Of a DNA stretch of 5,008 nucleotides, positions 1-5,008 are shown in pieces. The stretch is from assembly GCA_018240935.1 (NCBI GenBank), contig JAFEEV010000038.1, forward strand, positions 1-5,008, in the 5' to 3' direction. Within the stretch, counting starts at the first letter, position 1. Each line of letters starts with the position of its first letter. The position numbers were made by a program, and so were the translations under genes. Under the pieces are notes generated by a model. It did not search any database. It saw only the letters and a list, made by a program, of their open reading frames with translations, and was not told the DNA's origin. Origin of the DNA: Pseudomonadota bacterium. GTDB taxonomy: Bacteria > Pseudomonadota > Gammaproteobacteria > Burkholderiales > Nitrosomonadaceae.

Positions 1-142
1 TGTATCGCGTTTTCCGTTCTCGGTAGGTGAAGGCCGTCCGACTCCGAAAGCGGCGATTATTGCGCCGGTAGTACTGGTCATTGCCGTTGCCGCTTTCTTC
101 TTCATGCGTAAACGTAAGACGGCTGATCAAGGCGCAGCGTAA
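1..142 (+). CDS. amoD: C-terminal end of an AmoD-like ammonia monooxygenase operon protein (partial)
   Basis: The frame that opens at base 2 is read for 46 codons and ends at TAA 140-142; the start lies upstream of the window. The visible part is a short polar, Gly/Pro-rich stretch (VGEGRPTPK), a hydrophobic helix of about 18 residues (AAIIAPVVLVIAVAAFFF) and a basic tail (MRKRKTADQGAA). This is a single C-terminal membrane anchor with a positive, cytoplasmic end, so the missing N-terminal domain would be periplasmic. AmoD/PmoD proteins have this layout: a periplasmic cupredoxin-like domain implicated in copper handling, plus a C-terminal helix. The identity is inferred from this tail and from copC-copD directly downstream, the order known behind amoCAB in betaproteobacterial ammonia oxidisers. 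The paralogue AmoE (orf4) has a similar design, but AmoD is usually the one next to copC. With only 46 codons the call remains tentative. Confidence 0.6.
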   Translation, partial: VSRFPFSVGEGRPTPKAAIIAPVVLVIAVAAFFFMRKRKTADQGAA

Positions 143-163
143 TTGCGTATATAGTGTGTAAGC

Positions 164-191
164 AAGGATGGGTTTTATTGAACTCATCCTT
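164..191 (+). other. Stem-loop between the AmoD-like gene and copC
   Basis: The arms AAGGATGGGTT (164-174) and AACTCATCCTT (181-191) can form an 11-pair stem (ten Watson-Crick pairs and one G-U) with a 6-base loop. It starts 21 bases after the stop codon of the upstream gene and ends 48 bases before the chosen copC start. No U-tract follows on either strand, so it does not fit a classic intrinsic terminator. It could be an mRNA processing or stabilising hairpin, or a weak attenuator, that separates expression of the upstream operon from copCD. The structure is read directly from the sequence; its role is inferred. The rest of the 143-239 gap shows no convincing promoter. Confidence 0.55.
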
Positions 192-229
192 ATGTAACGA
201 ATCAAAAAATACGCTAAATCTGAAGAATT

Positions 230-235
230 GGGGGA
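230..235 (+). promoter_or_regulatory. Probable ribosome binding site of copC (GGGGGA)
   Basis: The purine-rich GGGGGA lies four bases before GTG 240 and is the strongest Shine-Dalgarno-like element near the gene. It favours GTG 240 over the in-frame TTG at 228, which would place this element inside the coding region. TTG 228 has only a GAAGA (222-226) one base upstream, which is too close. The spacing for GTG is also short, so the choice is a preference rather than a proof. Confidence 0.4.
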
Positions 236-239
236 AACT

Positions 240-641
240 GTGCAAAATAAGAAATCGTTAATTTTTACTATTAGTAAGGCTTTTGCTTTTATTTCTTTGC
301 TAGCGATATTTTCTTTAGCATTTCAAGTGAAAGTGGCAATGGCTCACGCAGCACTGGTTAAATCTGATCCGCCAAGAAGAGCTGCGCTCTCCGCTCCTCC
401 TAAACAAATACAACTTTGGTTTAATGAAAAAATAGAAGGGGCGTATGCTTCTGTGACGGTACGGGATTCAAATAAGAATTCAATAACTGAAAATGTTCCG
501 GAAAGTGTTGCGGATGATCCAAAATCTGTTGTGTTAAGCTTACCTTCGATGGAACCAGGGCGCTACACTGTACATTATCGTGTAATGTCTGTTGATGGTC
601 ATGTCATAGAGTCCAGTTTTGATTTCAGCGTAAAAAAATAA
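240..641 (+). CDS. copC: CopC-family periplasmic copper-binding protein
   Basis: CopC proteins are small periplasmic beta-barrels that bind Cu(II) very tightly and act with CopD. From GTG 240 the product has 133 residues, usual for a CopC with its leader. Residues 1-35 form a signal peptide: Lys-rich start, long hydrophobic core, and an AMA/H cleavage context that leaves His36 as the mature N-terminus (HAALVKSDPP). That His is the family's copper ligand. The other expected ligands are in the C-terminal VDGH motif (Asp119 and His121, mature 84 and 86), close to the Asp83/His85 spacing known in the family. The FNEKIEGAY segment is also typical. No Met-rich loop is visible, so this looks like the Cu(II)-only type without the Cu(I) site. 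An in-frame TTG at 228 would add four residues; GTG was chosen for its upstream GGGGGA. copD follows after 12 bases, so the two are probably cotranscribed. G+C is only about 38% (hand count of 241-640). Confidence 0.9.
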   Translation: MQNKKSLIFTISKAFAFISLLAIFSLAFQVKVAMAHAALVKSDPPRRAALSAPPKQIQLWFNEKIEGAYASVTVRDSNKNSITENVPESVADDPKSVVLSLPSMEPGRYTVHYRVMSVDGHVIESSFDFSVKK

Positions 642-653
642 CATGTAGTAAAA

Positions 654-2687
654 ATGATAGATGTCATTGCGGCAATTGCACGTTGGTTCCAACTTGCAGC
701 AAATCTGATTTTGTTAGGCAGTTGCGTATTCCTGGCTATCGCCAATAGTGGAAAGCGAGCGTACCTGGATAGATGGGTTGAGAAACTGGAGCGCTTGTTT
801 CCATGGTTAGCTATTAGTATCCCGATTGGTTTGATCGTCATATTGACAGCAACTATCACTCAAGTTACCGGGGATTCCACCAATATTTGGCAGCAGGATG
901 TTTGGCTGGGATTCATAAACGATACGCGCGTGGGTCAAATATGGATTTGGCGTATTTCATTCGCTCTACTTCTGCTGTTCATAGTCATTTATCTTCGCAA
1001 ATCTCCAAAAGCGCGCTGGCGTTATATTTTAGGCGCTGGTGCTGCGGCATTGCCATTAATTGCAGGTTCGCTGACAAGTAATTCCGCTACTGAAGAACTA
1101 TCGTTCTCAACAATTACACCTTTTGCATTGCACCTCGTTCTTGCGGGTGTTTGGTTTGGCGCATTGCCGGCTTTTTTGCTGTTAGTGTACGAAAATAAAA
1201 AAAATGACAAGAGCAAACGAACCGATATCTCAGAATACGAAACCTTAAAGCGCTTTTCCGCTATTGCTTTACCCGCGATGTTGTTGATTATTCTAACCGG
1301 TTTTGTAGTTGCCGATCGCATGTTCGCCGGTTTCTACGCCGCTTCTGTGGCTACATCCTACGGCTGGTTATTAAGTATAAAAATATTAATTCTGGGCGTG
1401 ATACTTCTCATCGCAGCGCGCGTGCGCGCGCATTGGTTGCCGTTATTGGCAAACAATACGAGCGTAGCGGATGCAGATGCGGATGCCGGTAGAGCAGGGG
1501 TAAGGAAATGGGTGCGCATCGAATTTATTCTGGCTTTACTGCTGCTATTGCTGGCAACGATTATTGCCAACACAACGCCAGTGAAGTACGCATCCATAGA
1601 AAATTGGCCTTACCCATTCCGTTTCTCGGTTGTTGCGACCTGGAATCAGCCTAATGTTGCAGTTCAAGTATGGATAGGCGTATTTATTCTGATAATTGCG
1701 GCAGGAACGGTTTTGTTCGGCAGACTTCGTAATTGGGAACTCAAACGCTTGATCAGTATTCCGGCGGTATTGCTGGTGTCGGGGCTGGCAGTCGCATTGC
1801 CGCCACTGACGATTCAGGCTTATCCGGAGACTTACCGCAGACCGCCGGTACCTTTTGATGCAATTTCCATCGCCAATGGCGCCGCTTTATATACGCAGCA
1901 TTGTGTGGAGTGCCATGGTTTTCAGGGAATGGGTAATGGTATCAAATCGCGGACACTATCGACTAAATTGCCGGACTTACTGACCGAACCGCATACCGCT
2001 GAGCATACACCGGGAGATTTCTACAATTGGATCAGTTATGGCATGGTCAATACGGACATGCCGGGGTATGCCGATAAATTATCCGAAGAAGATCGCTGGG
2101 ACCTGGTCAATTACGTTCATGCATTATCGCGTGGTTACCAGGCGCGAATCTTGACACCGGAAATCATACCAAACAAAGCTTATGTAAAACCGCCGCTCTT
2201 TTCGTACGCGGACAATAATGGTGTGAGCGGCACGTTACAGGATTTCCGCGGCAACAAATCCGTTCTCCTGGTTATTTTCTCATGGCCGCAATCCCAGGCT
2301 CGCATGGAACAATTGCAGCAAGCGTATCAACGCTTAAGTGAGCAAGATACTGCCGTATTAGCGGTCCCGGCAAATGAACTCAGCGCCGCTGAGATGGCGC
2401 AAGTAGCTGCGGAGTTGCCGTTCCCGGTTGTGACGCAAAGTGCGGCGGAAATTGCAAACAGCTATGCATTGTCGCGCCGGACGCTGACACACCCGGATAT
2501 CATTGGCCGCGGGAAGATACCGGATCATATGGAATTTCTCATCGACCGGAACGGTTATATGCGCGCCCGCTGGGTTCCATCGGTAGATCAGCCGGGCTGG
2601 TCGGATATCGATAAACTGAATCAGCAAATCGGCTTATTGAATCGCGAGAAAATGAAAATACCGTATCCGGAAGACTTCGTGCGCTGA
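654..2687 (+). CDS. copD: CopD-type membrane protein fused to cytochrome c and a cysteine-free thioredoxin/SCO-like domain
   Basis: CopD is an inner-membrane protein linked to copper transfer from periplasmic CopC. The product has 677 residues, far longer than a plain CopD (about 300). Residues 1 to about 388 contain roughly ten hydrophobic helices, for example 12-30, 48-68, 92-113, 154-180, 200-220, 287-305, 336-356 and 366-388. The CopD-like HLVLAGVWFG (His160, Trp167) is in this part. The short loop 357-365 is basic, so what follows helix 366-388 should be periplasmic. Residues about 400-495 are a class I cytochrome c domain: haem motif CVECH (Cys417, Cys420, His421) and probable axial Met469 in DMPGY. 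Residues about 505-677 resemble a redoxin/SCO fold (DFRGNKSVLLVIF, then HMEFLIDRNG) but contain no cysteine; SWPQSQ (543-548) sits where an active-site CxxC or CxxxC would be. The only cysteines in the protein are 24, 417 and 420. ATG 654 is in frame with copC, directly behind its stop; no clear Shine-Dalgarno site is seen, which suggests coupling to copC translation. Confidence 0.87.
   Translation: MIDVIAAIARWFQLAANLILLGSCVFLAIANSGKRAYLDRWVEKLERLFPWLAISIPIGLIVILTATITQVTGDSTNIWQQDVWLGFINDTRVGQIWIWRISFALLLLFIVIYLRKSPKARWRYILGAGAAALPLIAGSLTSNSATEELSFSTITPFALHLVLAGVWFGALPAFLLLVYENKKNDKSKRTDISEYETLKRFSAIALPAMLLIILTGFVVADRMFAGFYAASVATSYGWLLSIKILILGVILLIAARVRAHWLPLLANNTSVADADADAGRAGVRKWVRIEFILALLLLLLATIIANTTPVKYASIENWPYPFRFSVVATWNQPNVAVQVWIGVFILIIAAGTVLFGRLRNWELKRLISIPAVLLVSGLAVALPPLTIQAYPETYRRPPVPFDAISIANGAALYTQHCVECHGFQGMGNGIKSRTLSTKLPDLLTEPHTAEHTPGDFYNWISYGMVNTDMPGYADKLSEEDRWDLVNYVHALSRGYQARILTPEIIPNKAYVKPPLFSYADNNGVSGTLQDFRGNKSVLLVIFSWPQSQARMEQLQQAYQRLSEQDTAVLAVPANELSAAEMAQVAAELPFPVVTQSAAEIANSYALSRRTLTHPDIIGRGKIPDHMEFLIDRNGYMRARWVPSVDQPGWSDIDKLNQQIGLLNREKMKIPYPEDFVR
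1416..1433. repeat. Alternating purine-pyrimidine tract (GC-rich, Z-DNA-prone) inside copD
   Basis: Eighteen bases alternate strictly purine-pyrimidine, nearly all GC steps with one GT step and a terminal AT. The tract encodes a basic loop segment (Arg-Val-Arg-Ala-His) after a membrane helix of CopD. Such tracts can adopt the Z form under negative supercoiling. The alternation is seen directly; any function is unproven, and codon choice for Arg and Ala explains much of it. Confidence 0.4.
1467..1484 (+). repeat. Three tandem GCRGAT hexamers in copD
   Basis: GCGGAT-GCAGAT-GCGGAT encodes Ala-Asp repeated three times (residues 272-277) in an acidic loop between CopD membrane helices. A repeat of whole codon pairs can gain or lose units without a frameshift, so loop length may vary between strains. 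Three units is short and no further copies flank it. Confidence 0.45.
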
Positions 2688-3352
2688 GGTATCGCATCGG
2701 ATCATTCAATAAAAACAGTCACCGCAATCAGCAATACCGCCGCTTCGGTAATTTCCACCAATGCACCCGCAGTGTCGCCCGTTGTGCCGCCGATGCGGCG
2801 TAACATGAGGTTGCGCAGCAGCAGGAATATGCCAGCGGCTGTCAGTACTGGCCATAAATAACGATCACCGGTCAGCAGAAATATCAGAGCGGCCGTGATA
2901 ACGATGACCAAAATACTTCCGTGACGCGGTTGAAAGGCTGTAAGCGTCGAACCCAAGCCGTTATTCCGCACATACGGTGCCGTCAGAAATAGTAAAGGCA
3001 ATAATGTGCGGGCGAGAACGGCCGCCAGCACGATGGCGATCCATTCACCCGCAATATTCAAACTGTGCAGCGAAACAAATTTCAGCAAAATGATCAGCAC
3101 GATGGCCGCCACACCGGCCGGTCCGCAATTCGGATCTTTCATGATCGCCAGAGTTTTTTCCCGGTCGCCTAATCCGCCGATCCAAGCATCAGCACTGTCC
3201 GCCAGGCCATCCAAGTGCAATCCGCCGGTCAATAGAACCCAGGCCGCGGCCAGTAATGCGGAGGCCACCAGCGGCGGCATGCCGATCATAAGCCAGCCGA
3301 GTCCCGCCAGAATCAAACCGACGATCAAGCCAACCAGCGGGTAATAGAGCAG

Positions 3353-3355
3353 TTA
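3353..3355 (-). other. Premature TAA stop inside cobS
   Basis: Read on the minus strand this triplet is codon 31 of cobS, preceded by Gly-Tyr and followed by Leu-Leu-Tyr-Tyr-Pro-Leu-Val-Gly. CobS homology continues in the same frame on both sides, so no insertion or deletion is needed. The base after the stop is C, a context that can be less efficient for termination, but no recoding structure was identified. Confidence 0.85.
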
Positions 3356-3441
3356 ATAACCAACCTCTTTCTCGCTGATGGGGGCTGTCAATCGTACCGG
3401 TAAGCGGGTCAGGAATTGTACTGCGGCGAGAAACGGCCGGA

Positions 3442-3445
3442 TCAT
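3442..3445 (-). promoter_or_regulatory. ATGA stop/start overlap coupling cobC to cobS
   Basis: On the minus strand ATGA contains the start codon of cobS (3445-3443) and the stop codon TGA of cobC (3444-3442). Four-base overlaps of this type are typical of translational coupling in bacterial operons. It supports the upstream ATG as the native cobS start, which places the premature TAA inside the gene. Confidence 0.75.
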
Positions 3446-4053
3446 GCGGGAAGATTCCAAATGTGTGTGATTCTGGGTGATTGAGCCGGGTCTATGCAAA
3501 CATGCCGCATGCTGGCAAGGGGCACATCGATCTCGAGCAGCCGCTCAAGCGGACGCTGCAGAATATGGCTTATCAGCAGCCGGATGACGCCGCCATGCGT
3601 GATCAGTAAAATTCTTTTGCCGTAAAATTGCTGCTGAATATCGTTCCAAGCCGACAAAACACGCGCCTCAAAATCCGGCAAATGTTCACCTCCAGGCGGC
3701 GGATGATCAAGCGGATTCTGCCAGAAACGGGCTAACGCATCAGCATCGCTTTGCAGCAATTCGGCAGCAGTACGGTTTTCCCAATTGCCAAAATGAATTT
3801 CTTGAAAACGGCTATCGCGCGTGACCGGAATTGAGTAACGCTGCCCTAACGCCTGGGCAAAACCGGCACAGCGAATTAAAGGGGATGTGACGATGTGCTG
3901 CCAATCAGGCGATTGATTCGCGGGCCATTGAGTTTCGGCAGCCAGCCACATTTGCTGCCAGCCGGTTTGTGTCAATGGATGGTCCGAGCTGCCGCAATAA
4001 CGCTGGCCGCATTCAATTTCGCCATGCCGCAGTAAATCGATGCGAGTCGTCAA
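3442..4053 (-). CDS. cobC: Alpha-ribazole phosphatase, histidine phosphatase superfamily
   Basis: CobC removes the phosphate from alpha-ribazole 5'-phosphate (or from adenosylcobalamin phosphate) in nucleotide-loop assembly; it acts in the cytoplasm. The 203-residue product has the branch-1 histidine phosphatase pattern in order: LLRHGE with phospho-acceptor His10 and Arg9, TSPLIRC with Arg61, FQEIHFGNWE with probable acid Glu85, and LITHGGVIR with the second catalytic His153. The length fits CobC. The general superfamily includes phosphoglycerate mutases, but the cobT and cobS neighbours point to CobC. The start is taken at TTG 4053-4051, because no ATG or GTG lies between the cobT stop and the RHG motif. 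No clear Shine-Dalgarno site precedes it, so translation is probably coupled to cobT, whose stop is 13 bases upstream. It ends in the ATGA overlap with cobS. No defect is seen. Confidence 0.9.
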   Translation of the reverse strand: MTTRIDLLRHGEIECGQRYCGSSDHPLTQTGWQQMWLAAETQWPANQSPDWQHIVTSPLIRCAGFAQALGQRYSIPVTRDSRFQEIHFGNWENRTAAELLQSDADALARFWQNPLDHPPPGGEHLPDFEARVLSAWNDIQQQFYGKRILLITHGGVIRLLISHILQRPLERLLEIDVPLASMRHVCIDPAQSPRITHIWNLPA

Positions 4054-4066
4054 AGTAGCCGCTGCG

Positions 4067-5008
4067 TCAATTTTTTTGAGCGACTTGCGCTTCGGAAAAA
4101 GTCGCCATTTCGTTATGCAGCGCGCACGCCATGCGCAACAGATTGAGCGTCACGGCGGCTCCGCTGCCTTCGCCCAGACGCATGTTCAAATCGATCAATG
4201 GATCGGCATTGAGCGCTTTGAGGATGGCTGCGTGGCCGGATTCCGCAGAGCGGTGCGAGAAAATGAACCATTGCGTGCATCCCGGTACGATATGTTCGGC
4301 TGCCAAAGCGGCGGCTGAACTGATAAATCCATCGATCAGCAACGGCAGACCGAGTTGCGCGCCATGAATATAAGCGCCCGTCAATGCGGCAATTTCAAAA
4401 CCGCCGGTACGGCGCAGCGCATCCAATGGAGAATTGATCTGCGCCCGGTGCAGGGCTAAGGCGCGTTTGATGATGGCCATCTTGTGCATGACGCCTGCCG
4501 CATCCAATCCGGTGCCGCGCCCGGTCAGCAGCGCCGGATCCTCATGCAGCAAAAGACACGCCAACGCGGTGGCGCTGGTGCTGTTGCCGATTCCCATTTC
4601 GCCGCCGATAAAGAGTTGCCGGCCGTCTTTTTGCGCGCGCCCGATCGCTTCGCAACCGGCCGTCAGCGCTTGGCCGAGTTGCTCCCAAGTCATCGCCGGT
4701 TCATGAACAAAATTGGCCGTCCCAGGTCCGATGCGGCGATCCCTGACATTTGCCAGCGCTGGCATTTCATGCGCCGTTCCCAGATTGATGATTTCCAGTG
4801 AAGTGCCCAAGGCGCGCGCCAGAACATTGATGGCGGCGCCGCCGCGGGCAAAATTCCGGATCATTTCAACGGTAACCGATTGCGGAAATGCGGAAACGCC
4901 TTCCACGGCAACGCCGTGATCAGCGGCAAAAATGGCGATATGCGCGTGATCGGCGCTCGGCCGCTGCGTGTTTTGCAACGCGGCCAGCCGGATGGCGATT
5001 TCCTCCAA
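4067..5008 (-). CDS. cobT: Nicotinate-nucleotide--dimethylbenzimidazole phosphoribosyltransferase (N-terminus outside window)
   Basis: CobT transfers phosphoribose from nicotinate mononucleotide to 5,6-dimethylbenzimidazole, giving alpha-ribazole 5'-phosphate, the activated lower ligand of cobalamin. The visible 313 codons run off the window at 5008; the family has about 350 residues, so roughly 35-40 are missing, and the TTG at the edge is an internal Leu in LEEIAIRLA rather than the start. Conserved segments, numbered within the fragment: FAADHGVAVEGVSAFPQSVT (27-46), NFARGGAAINVLAR (52-65), GGEMGIGNSTSA (135-146) and LGEGSGAA (278-285), in which Glu280 matches the family's catalytic base. 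It ends at TGA 4069-4067 just after a run of seven A bases. It is the most upstream visible gene of a cobT-cobC-cobS operon read on the minus strand. G+C is high: 65% in 4561-4680 by hand count. No internal defect is seen. Confidence 0.95.
   Translation of the reverse strand: MEEIAIRLAALQNTQRPSADHAHIAIFAADHGVAVEGVSAFPQSVTVEMIRNFARGGAAINVLARALGTSLEIINLGTAHEMPALANVRDRRIGPGTANFVHEPAMTWEQLGQALTAGCEAIGRAQKDGRQLFIGGEMGIGNSTSATALACLLLHEDPALLTGRGTGLDAAGVMHKMAIIKRALALHRAQINSPLDALRRTGGFEIAALTGAYIHGAQLGLPLLIDGFISSAAALAAEHIVPGCTQWFIFSHRSAESGHAAILKALNADPLIDLNMRLGEGSGAAVTLNLLRMACALHNEMATFSEAQVAQKN

Larger units (their letters stand above)
2702..3445 (-). pseudogene. cobS: cobS, adenosylcobinamide-GDP ribazoletransferase, interrupted by an in-frame TAA at codon 31
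   Basis: CobS is a polytopic inner-membrane enzyme that joins alpha-ribazole (or its phosphate) to AdoCbi-GDP, the last step of nucleotide-loop assembly. From ATG 3445-3443 the frame gives MIRPFLAAVQFLTRLPV, a typical CobS N-terminus, up to EKEVGY (codons 25-30). A TAA follows at 3355-3353, then LLYYPLVGLIVG in the same frame to the stop at 2704-2702. The frame is 247 codons before the final stop, normal for CobS. Family motifs are intact: GGLHLDGLADSADA (His77, Asp79, Asp83, Asp86) and GGTTGDTAGALVE near the C-terminus. The start is supported by an ATGA overlap with the cobC stop and a GGAA nine bases upstream. The lesion falls where many relatives have a Ser before the YPLVG helix, so TCA to TAA would explain it (inferred). 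Sequencing error or readthrough remain possible. TTG 3328 could start a 208-residue remnant, but that lacks the conserved N-terminus and has no good ribosome binding site. Confidence 0.85.

Noticed and set aside
164..200. Intrinsic terminator behind the AmoD-like gene
   Set aside because: The stem is good, but no T-run follows it on either strand, so it was kept only as a stem-loop of unknown role.
178..220. Sigma-70 promoter for copC (TTGAAC at 178-183 as -35)
   Set aside because: No acceptable -10 box lies at 16-18 bases spacing, and TTGAAC overlaps the hairpin.
1022..1321. Minus-strand open frames within copD (also 1358-1597, 2358-2627 and 599-859)
   Set aside because: All are opposite well-supported CopD domains and show no family features or ribosome binding sites.
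2702..3328. A short but complete CobS starting at TTG 3328
   Set aside because: CobS homology extends upstream in the same frame to an ATG coupled to cobC. The short form would lose the conserved N-terminus and part of the first helix, and TTG 3328 has no convincing ribosome binding site.
3006..3344. Open frame of 112 codons on the plus strand opposite cobS
   Set aside because: It is antisense to conserved CobS motifs and its composition (Ala, Ser, Pro rich) is that of a mirror frame.
4040..4318. Open frame of 92 codons on the plus strand opposite cobT
   Set aside because: It lies antisense to clear CobT coding sequence, has no recognisable motif and is low-complexity in the way expected from a G+C-rich opposite strand. 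Other plus-strand frames at 4131-4919 were dropped for the same reason.
1..5008. tRNA, rRNA, CRISPR array, insertion sequence or cobalamin riboswitch
   Set aside because: No such structure or long repeat was seen on either strand; the cob operon's 5' leader, where a riboswitch would sit, lies outside the window.

Overview
The window looks like a chromosomal piece of a betaproteobacterial ammonia oxidiser, most likely Nitrosomonas-like. This is inferred from gene order. A protein tail matching the C-terminal membrane anchor of AmoD (the small protein at the end of amoCAB-type operons) is followed by copC and copD, an arrangement known downstream of amo operons in this group. No amoC, amoA or amoB lies inside the window, so the assignment rests on the AmoD-like tail plus copCD.

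Plus strand, 1-2687: (i) the last 46 codons of the AmoD-like gene; (ii) a 97-base gap with an 11-bp stem-loop that lacks a U-tract; (iii) copC, a periplasmic Cu(II)-binding protein whose mature N-terminus should be the copper-ligating histidine; (iv) copD, 12 bases later, an unusually long membrane protein that carries a periplasmic cytochrome c domain and a cysteine-free thioredoxin/SCO-like domain after its membrane part. The likely theme is periplasmic copper handling beside a copper-dependent ammonia monooxygenase.

Minus strand, 5008-2702: three genes of the nucleotide-loop (lower ligand) branch of cobalamin assembly, read cobT (N-terminus outside the window) -> cobC -> cobS. CobT makes alpha-ribazole phosphate from dimethylbenzimidazole, CobC removes the phosphate, and CobS joins alpha-ribazole to AdoCbi-GDP. 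The genes are tightly packed: 13 bases between cobT and cobC, and an ATGA overlap between cobC and cobS.

The most notable observation is that cobS, read from its natural ATG at 3445, carries an in-frame TAA at codon 31. CobS-like sequence continues in the same frame on both sides, so this is a one-codon lesion (or a sequencing error, or a recoding site) in an otherwise intact gene. The two gene groups converge with only 14 bases between stop codons and no terminator visible there. Hand counts put copC at about 38% G+C, against about 55% for the AmoD tail and about 60% or more for sampled parts of cobT. No RNA gene, insertion sequence, CRISPR array or long repeat was seen.
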